The notes below the pieces were generated by a model. That model searched no databases. It had not been told where the DNA came from and saw nothing but the letters and a program-made list of their open reading frames with translations. Positions 14,473 to 27,306 of a stretch of DNA of 64,000 bases are shown here, piece by piece. Positions within the stretch are counted from its first letter, which is position 1. Every line of letters begins with the position of its first letter. Made by a program: the position numbers and the translations under genes. This stretch comes from Orientallactaga sibirica (Eukaryota > Chordata > Mammalia > Rodentia > Dipodidae), in NCBI GenBank assembly GCA_036365145.1, contig JAEOAD010000658.1:56147-120146 (forward strand), read 5' to 3'.

Positions 14473-15558
14473 CATCTGGTTAATCTACTAAGTTGAACAT
14501 CTTGTTAGATTACACAAACTAGGAAGTTTTGATCTTGCTGCACTGAAGACTCTTCGTAAGAGAGCAACTCATTTGAAGAACAGAACTGGCTTATTTGACA
14601 CAGTACTGTGTTCGGCAATGAAGGTGTTTGTTTTCTAAACACAGTACGTTAGAAATGTGGTTAATATACTAAGTTGTATATCTTGTTAGATTACACAAAC
14701 TAGGAAAGTTTGATCTTGCTGCACTGAAGACTCTTCGTAAGAATGCAACTCAATTGGGGAACAGAACAGCCTCATTTCACTCAGTACTGTGTTCGGCAAT
14801 GAAAGCGTTTGTTTTCTAAACAAACTACTTTAGAAATGTGGTTAATCTACTAAGTTGTACATCTTGTTAGATTACACAAACTAGGAAAGTTTGATCTTGC
14901 TGCACTGAAGACTCTTCGTAAAAAAGCAACACATTTTCAGAACAGAACTGGATTATTTGACACAGTACTGTGTTCGGCAATAAAGGTGTTTGTTTTCTAA
15001 ACAAAGTACGTTAGAAATGTGGTTAATATACTAACTTGTATATCTTGTTGGATTACACAAACTAGGAAAGACTGATCTTGATGCACTGAAGACTCTTCGT
15101 AAGAAAGTAACTCATTTGGGGAACAGAACCACCTTATTTCACACAGTACTGTGTTCGTCAATGAAGGCGTTTGTTTTGTCAACATACTACGTTAGGAATG
15201 TGGTTAATCTACTAAGTTGTACATCTTGTTAGATTACACAAACTAGGAAAGTTTGATCTTGCTGCACTGAAGACTCTTCCTAAGAAAGCAACTCATTTGG
15301 GGATCAGAACAGGCTTATTTCACGCAGTACTGTGTTCGGCAATGAAGGCGTTTGTTTTCTAAACAAACTAGGTTAGAAATGTGGTTAATCTACTACGTTG
15401 TACATCTTTTTAGATTACACAAACTAGGAAAGTTTGATCCTGCTGCACTGAAGACTCTTCATAAGAAACCAACTCATTTGGAGAACAGAACAGCCTTATT
15501 TCACACAGTACTGTGTTCGGCAATAAAGGTGTTTGTTTTCTAAACAAACTACGTTATA
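14473..15558 (+). repeat. Higher-order repeat, 6 units
   Basis: Interval of exactly 1086 bp, 6 units, between marker copies. It lacks three units present in the 9-unit form, so it is best read as a 9-unit repeat shortened by unequal exchange. Confidence 0.78.
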
Positions 15559-16644
15559 AATCTGGTTAATCTACTAAGTTGAACATCTTGTTAGATTACA
15601 CAAACTAGGAAGTTTTGATCTTGCTGCACTGAAGACTCTTCGTAAGAAAGCAACTCATTTGAAGAACAGAACTGGCTTATTTCACACAGTACTGTGTTTG
15701 GCAATGAAGGTGTTTGTTTTCTAAACAAACTACGTTAGAAATGTGGTTAATCTACTAAGTTGTACATCTTGTTAGATTACACAAACTAGGAAAGTTTGAT
15801 CTTGCTGCACTGAAGACTCTTCGTAAGAATGCAACTCATTTGGGGAACAGAACAGCCTTATTTCACACAGTACTGTGTTTGGCAATGAAAGCGTTTGTTT
15901 TCTAAACAAACTACTTTAGAAATGTGGTTAATCTACTAAGTTGTACATCTTGTTAGATTACACAAACTAGGAAAGTTTGATCTTGCTGCACTGAAGACTC
16001 TTCGTAAGAAAGCAACTCATTTTCAGAACAGAACTGGCTTATTTGACACAGTACTGTGTTCGGCAATGAAGGTGTTTGTTTTCTAAACAAAGTACGTTAG
16101 AAATGTGGTTAATATACTAAGTTGTATATCTTGTTAGATTACACAAACTAGGAAAGTTTGATCTTGCTGCACTGAAGAATCTTCGTAAGAAAGCAACTCA
16201 TTTGGGGAACAGAACCACCTTATTTCACACAGTACTGTGTTCGGCAATGAAGGCGTTTGTTTTGTAAACATACTACGTTAGGAATGTGGTTAATCTACTA
16301 AGTTGTACATCTTGTTAGATTACACAAACTAGGAAAGTTTGATCTTGCTGCGCTGAAGACTCTTCGTAAGAAAGCAACTCATTTGCAGAACAGAACTGGC
16401 TTATTTCAAACAGTACTGTGTTCAGCAATGAAGGTGTTTGTTATCTAAACAAACTAGGTTAGAAATGTTGTTAATCTACTAAATTGTACATCTTGTTAGA
16501 TTACACAAACTAGGAAAGTTTGATCTTGCTGCACTGAAGACTCTTCATAAGAAACCAACTCATTTGCGGAACAGAACAGCCTTATTTCACACAGTACTGT
16601 GTTCGGCAATAAAGGCGTTTGTTTTCTAAACAAACTACGTTATA
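15559..16644 (+). repeat. Higher-order repeat, 6 units
   Basis: Second consecutive interval of exactly 1086 bp, 6 units. Two equal neighbours suggest that the shortened 6-unit form was itself duplicated, though several sites differ between the two. Confidence 0.75.
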
Positions 16645-17912
16645 CATCTGGTTAATCTACTAAGTTGAACATCTTGTTAGATTACACAAACTAGAAAGTT
16701 TTGATCTTGCTGCACTGAAGACTCTTCGTGAAGAGAGCAACTCATTTGAAGAACAGAACTGGCTTATTTGACACAGTACTGTGTTCGGCAATGAAGGTGT
16801 TTGTTTTCTAAACAAAGTACGTTAGAAATGTGGTTAATATACTAAGTTGTATATCTTGTTAGATTACTCAAACTAGGAAAGTTTGATCTTGCTGCACTGA
16901 AGACTCTTCGTAAGAATGCAACTCAATTGGGGAACAGAACAGCCTCATTTCACACAGTACTGTGTTCGGCAATGAAAGCGTTTGTTTTCTAAACAAACTA
17001 CTTTAGAAATGTGGTTAATCTACTAAGTTGTACATCTTGTTAGATTACACAAACTAGGAAAGTTTGATCTTGCTGCACTGAAGACTCTTCGTAAAAAAGC
17101 AACACATTTTCAGAACAGAACTGGATTATTTGACACAGTACTGTGTTCGGCAATAAAGGTGTTTGTTTTCCAAACAAAGTACGTTAGAAATGTGGTTAAT
17201 ATACTAAGTTGTATATCTTGTTGGATTACACAAACTAGGAAAGACTGATCTTGCTGCACTGAAGACTCTTCGTAAGAAAGCAACTCAATTGGGGAACAGA
17301 ACAGCCTTATTTCACACAGTACTGTGTTCACAATGAAGGCGTTTGTTTTGTCAACATACTACGTTAGGAATGTGGTTAATCTACTAAGTTGTACATCTTG
17401 TTAGATTACACAAACTAGGAAAGTTTGATCTTGCAGCGCTGAAGACTCTTCGCAAGAAAGCAACTCATTTGCAGAACAGAACTGGCTTATTTCACACAGT
17501 ACTGTGTTCAGCAATGAAGGTGTTTGTTTATCTAAACAAACTAGGTTAGAAATGTTGTTAATCTACTAAATTGTACATCTTGTTAGATTACACAAACTAG
17601 GAAACTTTAATCTTGCTGTACTGAAGACTCTCCGTAAGAAAGCAACTCATTTGGAGAACAGAACTGGCTTATTTCACACAGTACTGTGTTCGGCAATGAA
17701 AGGTGTTTGTTTTCTAAACAAACTAGGTTAGAAATGTTGTTAATCTACTAAATTGTACATCTTGTTAGATTACACAAACTAGGAAAGTTTGATCTTGCTG
17801 CACTGAAGACTCTTCATAAGAAACCAACTCATTTTAGAACAGAACAGCCTTATTTCACACAGTACTGTGTTCGGCAATAAAGGCGTTTGTTTTCTAAACA
17901 AACTACGTTATA
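16645..17912 (+). repeat. Higher-order repeat, 7 units
   Basis: Last clear interval in block A, 1268 bp, 7 units plus 1 bp. After it the marker variant is lost and unit order becomes harder to follow. Confidence 0.72.
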
Positions 17913-20900
17913 CATCTGGTTAATCTACTAAGTTGAACATCTTGTTAGATTACACAAACTAGGAAGTTTTGATCTTGCTGCACTGAAGACTCTTCGTAAG
18001 AAAGCAACTCATTTGAAGAACAGAACTGGCTTATTTGACACAGTACTGTGTTCGGCAATGAAGGTGTTTGTTTTCTAAACAAAGTACGTTAGAAATGTGG
18101 TTAATATACTAAGTTGTATATCTTGTTAGATTACTCAAACTAGGAAAGTTTGATCTTGCTGCACTGAAGACTCTTCGTAAGAATGCAACTCATTTGGGGA
18201 ACAGAACAGCCTTATTTCACACAGTACTGTGTTCGGCAATGAAAGTGTTTGTTTTCTAAACAAACTACTTTAGAAATGTGGTTAATCTACTAAGTTGTAC
18301 ATCTTGTTAGATTACACAAACTAGGAAAGTTTGATCTTGCTGCACTGAAGACTCTTCGTAAGAAAGCAACTCATTTTCAGAACAGAACTGGATTATTTGA
18401 CACAGTACTGTGTTCGGCATGAAAGGTGTTTGTTTTCTAAACAAACTACGTTAGAAATGTGGTTAATCTACTAAGTTGTATATCTTGTTGGATTACACAA
18501 ACTAGGAAAGTTTGATCTTGCTGCACTGAAGACTCTTCGTAAGAAAGCAACTCATTTGGGGAACAGAACAGCCTTATTTCACACAGTACTGTGTTCGTCA
18601 ATGAAGGCGTTTGTTTTTGTCAACAAACTACGTTAGAAATGTGGTTAATCTACTAAGTTGTACATCTTGTTAGATTACACAAACTAGGAAAGTTTGATCT
18701 TGCTGCACTGAAGACTCTTCGTAAAGAAAGCAACTCATTTGCAGAACAGAACTGGCTTATTTCACACAGTACTGTGTTCAGCAATGAAGGTGTTTGTTAT
18801 CTAAACAAACTAGGTTAAAATGTTGTTAATCTACTAAATTGTACATCTTGTTAGATTACACAAACTAGGAAACTTTAATCTTGCTGCACTGAAGACTCTC
18901 CGTAAGAAAGCAACTCATTTGGAGAAAAGAACTGGCTTATTTCACACAGTACTGTGTTCGGCAATGAAGGTGTTTGTTTTCTAAACAAACTACGTTAGAA
19001 ATGTGGTTAATCTACTAAATTGTACATCTTGTTAGATTACACAAACTAGGAAAGTTTGATCTTGCTGCACTGAAGACTCTTTGTGAAGAAAACAACTCAT
19101 TTTTAGAACAGAACAGGCTTATTTCACACAGTACTGTGTTTGGCAATGAAGGTGTTTGTTTTCTAAACAAACTACTTTTTGAAATGTGGTTAATCTACTA
19201 AGTTGTACATCTTGTTAGATTACACAAACTAGGAAAGTTTGATCTTGCTGCACTGAAGACTCTTCTTAAGAAACCAACTCATTTGCGGAACAGAACAGCC
19301 TTATGTCACACAGTACTGTGTTCGGCAATGAAGGCGTTTGTTTTCCAAACAAACTATGTTAGAAATGTGATTAATCTACTAAGTTGTACATCTTGTTAGA
19401 TTACACAAACTAGGATAGTTTCATCTTGCTGCACTGAATACTCTTCGTAAGAAAGCAACTCATTTGGGGAACAGAACAGCCTTATTTCACACAGTACCGT
19501 GGTCGGCAATGAAGGTGTTTGTTTTCTAAACAAACTAGGTAAGAAATGTGGTTAATCTACTAAGTTGTACATCTTGTTATATTACACAAACTAGGAAACT
19601 TTGATCTTGCTGCACTGAAGAGTATTCGTAAGAAAGCAACTGATTTCGGGAACAGAACAGTCTTATTTCACACAGTACTGTGTTTGGCAATGAATGGGTT
19701 TGTTTTCTAAAAAAACTACGTTAGAAATGTGGTTAATCTACTAAATTCTACATCTTGTTAGATTACACAAACTAGGAACGTTTGATCTTCCTGCACTGAA
19801 GACTCTTCGTAAGAAAGCAACTCATTTGGGGAACAGAACAGGCTTATTTCACACAGTACTGTGTTCGGCAATGAAGGCGTTTGTTTTCTAAAACAAACTA
19901 CGTTAGAAATGTGGTTAATCTACTAAATTGTACATCTTGTTAGATTACACAAACTAGGAAAGTTTGATCTTGCTGCACTGAAGACTCATCGAAGAAAGCA
20001 ACTCATTTGGAGAACAGAACAGCCTTATTTCACACAGTACTGTGTTCGGCAATGAAGGTGTTTGTTTTCTAAACAAACTACGTTTTATAAATGTGGTTTT
20101 TAATCTACTAAGTTGTACATCTTTTTAGATTACACAAACTAGGAAAGTTTGATCTTGCTGCACTGAAGAGTCTTCGTAAGAAAGCAACTCATTTGGGGAA
20201 CAGAACAGCCTTATTTCACACAGTACTGTGTTCGGCAATGAATGTGTTTGTTTTCTAAACAAACTACTTTAGAAATGAAGGTAGTCTATTAAGGTGTACA
20301 TCTTGTTAGATTACACAAAGTAGGAAAGTTTGATCTTTCTGCACTGAAGACTCTTCTCGTAAGAAAGCAACTCATTTGGGGAACAGAACAGCCTTATTTC
20401 ACACAGTACTGTGTTCGGTAATGAAGGGGTTTGTTTTGTAAAAAACTACGTTAGAAATTGTGGTTAATCTACAAAGTTGTACATCTTGTTAGATTACACA
20501 AACTACGAAAGTTTGATCTTGCTGCACTGAAGATTCTTTGTAAGAAAGCAACTCATTTGCAAAACAGAACTGGCTTATTTCACACAGTACTGTGTTCGGC
20601 AATGAAGGTGTTTGTTTTCTAAACAAACTACGTTAGAAATGTGGTTAATCTACTAAATTGTACATCTTGTTAGATTACACAAACTAGGAAAGTTTGATCT
20701 TGCTGCACTGAAGACTCTTCGTAAGAAAGCAACTCATTTATGGAACAGAACAGCCTTATTTCACACAGTACTGTGTTCGGCAATGAAGGCGTTTGTTTTC
20801 TAAACAAACTACGTTAGAAATGTGGTTAATCTACTAAGTTGTACATCTTGTTAGATTACACAAACTAGGAAACATTGATCTTGCTGCACTGAAGACTCTC

Positions 20901-23900
20901 CGTGAGAAAGCAACTCATTTGCAGAACAGAACTGGCTTATTTCACACAGTACTGTGTTCGGCAATGAAGGTGTTTGTTTTCTAAACAAACTAGGTTATAA
21001 ATGTGGTTAATCTACTAAATTGTACATCTTGTTAGATTACACAAACTAGGAAAGTTTGATCTTGCTGCACTGAAGACTCTTTCGAAGAAAGCAACTCATT
21101 TGGCGGAACAGAACAGCCTTATTTCACACAGTGCTGCGTTCGACAATGAAGGTGTTTGTTTTCTAAACAAACTACGTTAGAAATGTGGTTAATCTACTAA
21201 ATTCTACATCTTGTTAGATTACACAAACTAGGAAAGTTTGATCTTGCTGTACTGAAGACTCTTCGTAAGAAAGCAACTGATTTCGGGAATAGAACAGCCT
21301 TATTTCATATGGTACTGTGTTTGGCAGTGAATGGGTTTATTTTCTAAACAAACTACTTTAGAAATGAAGGCAGTCTATTAAGTTGTATATCTTGTTACAT
21401 TACACAAACTAGGAAAGTTTGATCTTGCTGCACTGAAAACTCTTCGTAAGAAAGCAACTCATTTGTAGAACAGAACTAGCTTACTTCAAACAGTACTGCA
21501 TTCGGCAATTGATGTGGTTGTTTTCTAAACAAACTACGTTAGAAATGTGGTTAATCAACTAAATTGAACATCTTGTTAGATTACACAAACTAGGAAAGTT
21601 TGATCTTGCTGCACTGAAGACTCTTCGAAAGAAAGCAACTCATTTGCGGAACAGAACAGCCTTATTTCACACAGTACTGTGTTCGGCAATGAAGGCGTTT
21701 GTTTTCTAAACAAACTACGTTATAAATCAGGTTAATCTACTAAGTTGAACATCTTGTTAGATTACACAAACTAGGAAAGTTTGATCTTGCTGCACTGAAG
21801 ACTCTTCGTAAGAAAGCAACTCATTTGCAGAACAGAACTGGCTTATTTGACACAGTACTGTGTTCGACAATGAAGGTGTTTGTTTTCTAAACAAACTAGC
21901 TTAGAAATGTGGTTAATCTATTAAGTTGTATATCTTGTTAGATTACACAAACTAGGAAACTTTGATCTTGCTGCACTAAAGAGTCTTCGTAAGAAAAAAA
22001 GTGATTTCGGGAACAGAAGAGCCTTATTTCACGCAGTACTGTGTTCGGAAATGAATGGGTTTGTTTTCGAAAGAAACTACTGTAGAAATGAAGGTAGTCT
22101 ATTAAGTTGTACATCTTGTTAGATTACACAAACTAGGAAAGTTTGATCTTGCTGCACTGAATACTCTTCGTAAGAAAGCAACTCATTCGTAGAACAGAAC
22201 TGGCTTACTTCACACCGTACTGCATTCTGCAACGATGGTGTTAGTTTTCTAAACAAACTACGTTAGAAATGTGGTTAATCTACTAAGTTGTACATCTTGT
22301 TAGATTACACAAACTATGAAAGTTTGATCTTGCTGCACTGAAGACTCTTCGTAAGAAAGCAACTCATTTGCATAACAGAACAGGCTTATTTCACACAGTA
22401 CTGTGTTCAGCAATGAAGGTGTTTGTTTTCTAAACAAACTAGGTTAGAAATGTGGTTAATCTACAAAAGTGTACACCTTGTTAGATTACACAAACTAGGA
22501 AACTTTGATCTTGCTGCACTGAAGACTCTTTCAGAAGAAAGCAACTCATTTGCAGAACAGAACAGCCTTATTTCACAAAGTACTGCGTCCGACAATGAAG
22601 GTGTTTGTTTTCTAAACAAACTACGTTAGGAATGTGGTTAATCTACCAAATTCTACATCTTGTTAGATTACACAAACTAGGAAAGTTTGATCTTGCTGTA
22701 CTGCAGACTCTTCGTAAGAAAGCAACTGATTTCGGGAATAGAACAGCATTATTTCGTATGGTACTGTGTTCGGCAACGAATGGGTTTGTTTTTTAAACAA
22801 ACTACTTTAGAAATGAAGGTAGTCTATAAGGTTGTATATCTTGTTACATTACACAAACTAGGAAAGTTTGATCTTGCTGCACTGAAGACTCTTCTTAATA
22901 AAGCAACTCATTTGGGGAACAGAACAGCCTTATTTCACACAGTACTGTGTTCGCAATGAAATCGTTTGTTTTGTAAACAAACTACGTTAGAAATGTGGTT
23001 AATCTTCAAAGTTGTGCATCTGGTGAGATTACACAAACTAGGAAAGTTTGATCTTGCTGCACTGAAGACTCTTCGTAAGAAAGCAACTCATTTGTAGAAC
23101 AGAACTGGCTTACTTCACACAGTACTGCATTCGACAACGAAGGTGTTAGTTTTCTAAACAAACTACTTTAGAAATGTGGTTAATGTACTAAATTGTACAT
23201 CTTGTTTGATTACACAAACTAGGAAAGTTTGATCTTGCTGCACTGAAGACTCTTCGTAAGAAACCAACTCATTTGAGGAACAGAACAGCCTTATTTCACA
23301 CAGTACAGTGTTCGGCAATGAAGGCGTTTGTTTTCTAAACAAACTACGTATAAATGTGGTTATTCTACTAAGTTGAACATCTTGTTAGATTACATAAACT
23401 AGGAACGTTTGATCTTGCTGCACTGAAGACTCTTCGTAAGAAAGCAACTCATTTGTAGAACAGAACTGGCTTACTTCACACAGTACTGCGTTCGGCAATG
23501 AAGGTGTTATTTTTCTGAACAAAGTACGTTAGAAATGTGGTTAATCTACTAAGTTGTACACCTTTTTCGATTACACAAACTAGGAAAGTTTGATCTTGCT
23601 GCACTGAAGACTCTTCGTAAGAAAGCAACTCATTTAGGGAACAGAACAGCCTTATTTCAAACAGTACTGTGTTCGTCAATGAAGGCGTTTGTTTTGTAAA
23701 CAAACTACGTTAGAAATGTGGTTAATCTACTAAGTTGTACATCTTGTTAGATTACACAAACTAGTAAACTTTGATCTTGCTGCAATGAAGACTCTCCGTA
23801 AAGAGGAACTCATTTGGAGAACAGAACTGGCTTATTTCACACAGTACCGTGTTCAGCAATGAAGTTGTTTGTTTTCTAAACAAACTACGTTAGAAATGTG

Positions 23901-26040
23901 GTTAATCTACTAAATTGTACACCTTGTTAGATTACATAAACAAGGAAAGTTTGATCTTGCTGCACTGAAGACTCTTCCTAAGAAAGCAACTCATTTGTAG
24001 AACAGAACTGGCTTACTTCACACAGTACTGCATTCGGCAATGAAGGCGTTTGTTTTCTAAACAAACTACGTTATATATCTGGTTAATCTACTAAGTTGAA
24101 CATCTTGTTAGATTACACAAACTAATAAAGTTTGATCTTGCTGCACTGAAGACTCTTCGTAAGAAAGCCTCTCATTTGCAGAACATAACTGGCTGATTTG
24201 ACACAGTACTGTGTTTGGCAATGAAGGTGTTTGTTTTCTAAACAAACTAGGTTAGAAATGTGGTTAATATACTAAATTGTACATCTTGTTAGATTACACA
24301 AACTAGGAAACTTTGAGCTTGCTGCACTGAAGAGTCTTCGTAAGAAAGCAACTGATTTCGGGAACAGAATAGCCTTATTTCACACAGTACTCTGTTTGGC
24401 AATGAATGGGTTTGTTTTCTAAACAAACTAGGTTATAAATGTGCTTAATGTACTAAATTGTACATCTTGTTTGATTACAGAAACTAGGAAAGTTTGATCT
24501 TCCTGCACTGAAGACTCTTCGTAACAAAGCAACTCATTTGGGGATCAGAACAGGCTTATTTCACACAGTACTGTGTTCGGCAATGAAGGCGTTTGTTTTC
24601 TCAACAAACTACGTTAGAAATGTGGTCATTCTACTAAGTTTTACATCTTGTGAGATTACACAAACTAGGAAAGTTTGATCTTGCTGCACTGAAGACTCTT
24701 CATAAGAAACCAACTCATTTGCGGAACAGAACAGCCTTATTTCACACAGTACTGTGTTCGGCAATAAAGGCGTTTGTTTTCTAAACAAACTACATTATAA
24801 ATCTGGTTATTCTCCTAAATTGAACATCTTGTTAGATTACACCAACTAGGAGAGTTTGATGTTGCTGCACTGAAGACTCTTCGTAAGAAAGCAACTCATT
24901 TGAAGAACAGAACAGGCTTATTTCACACAGTAGTGTGTTCGGCAATGAAGGTGTTTGTTCTCTAAACAAACTAGGTTAGAAATGTGGTTAATCTACTAAG
25001 TTGTACATCTTGTTAGATTACACAAACTAGGAAAGTTTGATCTTGCTGCACTGAAGACTCTTCGTCAAGAAAGCAACTGATTTCGAGAACAGAACAGCCT
25101 TATTTCACACAGTACTGTGTTTGGCAATGAATGTGTTTGTTTTCTAAACAAACTACGTTATAAATGTGGTTAATCTACTAAATTGTACATCTTGTTAGAT
25201 TACACAAACTAGGAAAGTTTGATCTTGCTGCACTGAAGACTCTTCGTAAGAAAGCAACTCATTTGAAGAACAGAACTGGCTTACTTCACACAGTACTGTG
25301 TTCGGCAATGAAGGTGTTTGTTTTCTAAACAAACTAGGTTAGAAATGTGGTTAATCTACTAAGTTGTACATCTTGTTAGATTACACAAACTAGGAAAGTT
25401 TGATCTTGCTGCACTGAAGACTCTTCTCAAGAAAGCAACTGATTTTGGGAACAGAACAGCCTTATTTCACACAGTACTGTGTTTGGCAATGAAGGGGTTT
25501 GTTTTCTAAACAAACTACGTTAGAAATGTGGTTAATCTACTAAGTTGTACATCTTGTTAGATTACACAAACTAGGAAAGTTTGATCTTGCTGCACTGAAG
25601 ACTCTTCGTAAAGAAAGCAACTCATTTTAAGAACAGAACTAGGCTTATTTCACACAGTACTGTGTTCGGCAATGAAGGTGTTTGTTTTCTAAACAAACTA
25701 CGTTAGAAATGTGGTTAATCTACTAAGTTGTACATCTTGTTAGATTACACAAACTAGAAAGTTTGATCTTGCTGCACTGAAGACTCTTTCTCAAGAAAGC
25801 AACTCATTTTGGGAACAGAACAGCCTTATTTCACACAGTACTGTGTTTGGCAATGAAGGTGTTTGTTTTCTAAACAAACTACGTTAGAAATGTGGTTAAT
25901 CTACTAAATTGTACATCTTGTTAGATTACACAAACTAGGAAAGTTTGATCTTGCTGCACTGAAGACTCTTCGTAAGAAAGCAACTCATTTTAGAACAGAA
26001 CAGGCTTATTTCACACAGTACTGTGTTTGGCAATGAAGGT

Positions 26041-26059
26041 GTTTGTTTTCTAAACAAAC
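26041..26059. repeat. Dyad 1: 8-3-8 hairpin
   Basis: gtttgttt, then tct, then aaacaaac: the two 8-base arms are perfect reverse complements around a 3-base centre. It is present in most units. Variants keep or lengthen it (gtaaacaaac in block A; gttttcaaaac, giving a 9-1-9 form, at about 34070, 38048, 43130 and 59347) or damage it (gtcaacatac and aaacaaagtac in block A). No protein is known to me that binds it here. Confidence 0.93.
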
Positions 26060-26110
26060 TACGTTAGAAATGTGGTTAATCTACTAAGTTGTACATCTTG
26101 TTAGATTACA

Positions 26111-26127
26111 CAAACTAGGAAAGTTTG
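26111..26127. repeat. Dyad 2: 6-5-6 hairpin
   Basis: caaact, aggaa, agttttype core: caaact pairs with agtttg across the 5-base centre aggaa. It is conserved in most standard units. It is broken in units with aaactttgatc, in units with tacaaaaactagg to a lesser degree, and fully lost where gtttgatc has become gtagcatc. Confidence 0.88.
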
Positions 26128-26140
26128 ATCTTGCTGCACT

Positions 26141-26151
26141 GAAGACTCTTC
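26141..26151. repeat. Dyad 3: 5-1-5 near-palindrome
   Basis: gaaga and tcttc flank a single central base, c in most units and g in many block C to F units (gaagagtcttc). The central base does not affect the symmetry, and both forms are common. The element is immediately followed by the CpG of ttcgtaag, whose loss to tttgtaag or ttcataag removes or spares the last paired base. Confidence 0.85.
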
Positions 26152-26193
26152 GTAAGAAAGCAACTCATTTGCAGAACAGAACAGGCTTATTTC

Positions 26194-26207
26194 ACACAGT
26201 ACTGTGT
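26194..26207. repeat. Dyad 4: 14-bp perfect palindrome
   Basis: acacagtactgtgt is its own reverse complement over 14 bases and is among the best conserved parts of the unit in all blocks. Minor forms end in ctgcgttcg or ctgcattcg, which leave only the 8-base core cagtactg. Its centre lies about 30 bp before the centre of the next unit's dyad 1, so two strong dyads sit side by side across every unit junction. Confidence 0.93.
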
Positions 26208-27306
26208 TCGGCAATGAAGGTGTTTGTTTTCTAAACAAACTAGGTTAGAAATGTGGTTAATCTACTAAGTTGTACATCTTGTTAGATTACAAAAACTAGG
26301 AAAGTTTGATCTTGCTGCACTGAAGACTCTTTCAAGAAAGCAACTCATTTTTAGAACAGAACAGCCTTATTTCACACAGTACTGTGTTTGGCAATGAAGG
26401 TGTTTGTTTTCTAAACAAACTACGTTAGAAATGTGGTTAATCTACTAAGTTGTACATCTTGTTAGATTACACAAACTAGGAAAGTTTGATCTTGCTGCAC
26501 TGAAGACTCTTCGTAAGAAAGCAACTCATTTGTAGAACAGAACTAGGCTTATTTCACACAGTACTGTGTTTGGCAATGAAGGTGTTTGTTTTCTAAACAA
26601 ACTACTTTAGAAATGTGGTTAATCTACTAAGTTGTACATCTTGTTAGATTACACAAACTAGGAAAGTTTGATCTTGCTGCACTGAAGACTCTTGTAAGAA
26701 AGCAACTCATTTTGGGAACAGAACAGCCTTATTTCACACAGTACTGTGTTTGGCAATGAAGGTGTTTGTTTTTAAACAAACTACGTTAGAAATGTGGTTA
26801 ATCTACTAAGTTGTACATCTTGTTAGATTACACAAACTAGGAAAGTTTGATCTTGCTGCACTGAAGACTCTTCGTAAGAAAGCAACTCATTTGAAGAACA
26901 GAACTGGCTTATTTCACACAGTACTGCATTCGGCAATGAAGGTGTTTGTTTTCTAAACAAACTACGTTAGAAATGTGGTTAATCTACTAAATTGTACATC
27001 TTGTTTGATTACAGAAACTAGGAAAGTTTGATCTTGCTGCACTGAAGACTCTTCGTAACAAAGCAACTCATATGGGGATTAGAACAGGCTTATTTCACAC
27101 AGTAGTGTTTTCGGCAATGAAGGCGTTTGTTTTCTAAACAAACGATGTTAGAAATGTGGTTAATCTACTAAGTTGTACAACTTGTGATATTACACCAACT
27201 AGGCAAATTTGATCTTGCTGCACTGAAGACTCTTCATAAGAAACCAACTCATTTGCGGAACAGAACAGCCTTATTTCACAGAGTACTGTGTTCGGCAATA
27301 AAGGAG

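Larger units (their letters stand above)
1..19640 (+). repeat. Array block A: homogeneous units with 6- to 16-unit higher-order repeats
   Basis: Units here resemble each other closely and share variants rare elsewhere: gcaataaagg before the hairpin, ttatacatctgg after it, ttgaacatc, gtcaacatac, and gaacagcactggc. These marks return in a fixed order, defining higher-order repeats listed separately. The block has no units with the gatttcggg mark, which first appears at about 19642; that mark is used as the block edge. The edge is a change in unit types and not a break in phase. Nothing other than satellite is present. Confidence 0.85.
26041..26221 (+). repeat. Representative 181-bp satellite unit
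   Basis: This copy is exactly 181 bp from one gtttgttttctaaacaaac element to the next and stays close to the majority sequence, so it serves as a reference. In unit coordinates it holds the 8-3-8 hairpin at 1-19, a 6-5-6 hairpin at 71-87, a 5-1-5 near-palindrome at 101-111 and a 14-bp palindrome at 154-167. CpG sites lie at 22-23, 111-112 and 169-170; a fourth site at the unit junction (181/1) is TpG in this copy. Unit positions 131-134 are variable (gggg, gaga, gcag or gcgg type). The palindrome contains AGTACT, so ScaI should cut most units once. Confidence 0.95.

Noticed and set aside
22423..22959. Three overlapping open frames of 63-90 codons that might look like a longer gene
   Set aside because: They lie in different frames over consecutive units of block B and open only through unit-level substitutions and small indels.
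26041..26059. Forkhead-type binding site in dyad 1 (taaacaaa; gtaaaca in some block A units)
   Set aside because: The motif is short and expected in an AT-rich palindrome; no second line of evidence for a regulatory role exists.
26194..26240. Rho-independent terminator: hairpin followed by T-rich sequence
   Set aside because: The stems are AT-rich, occur in every unit, and the T run lies inside the hairpin; the context is eukaryotic satellite.
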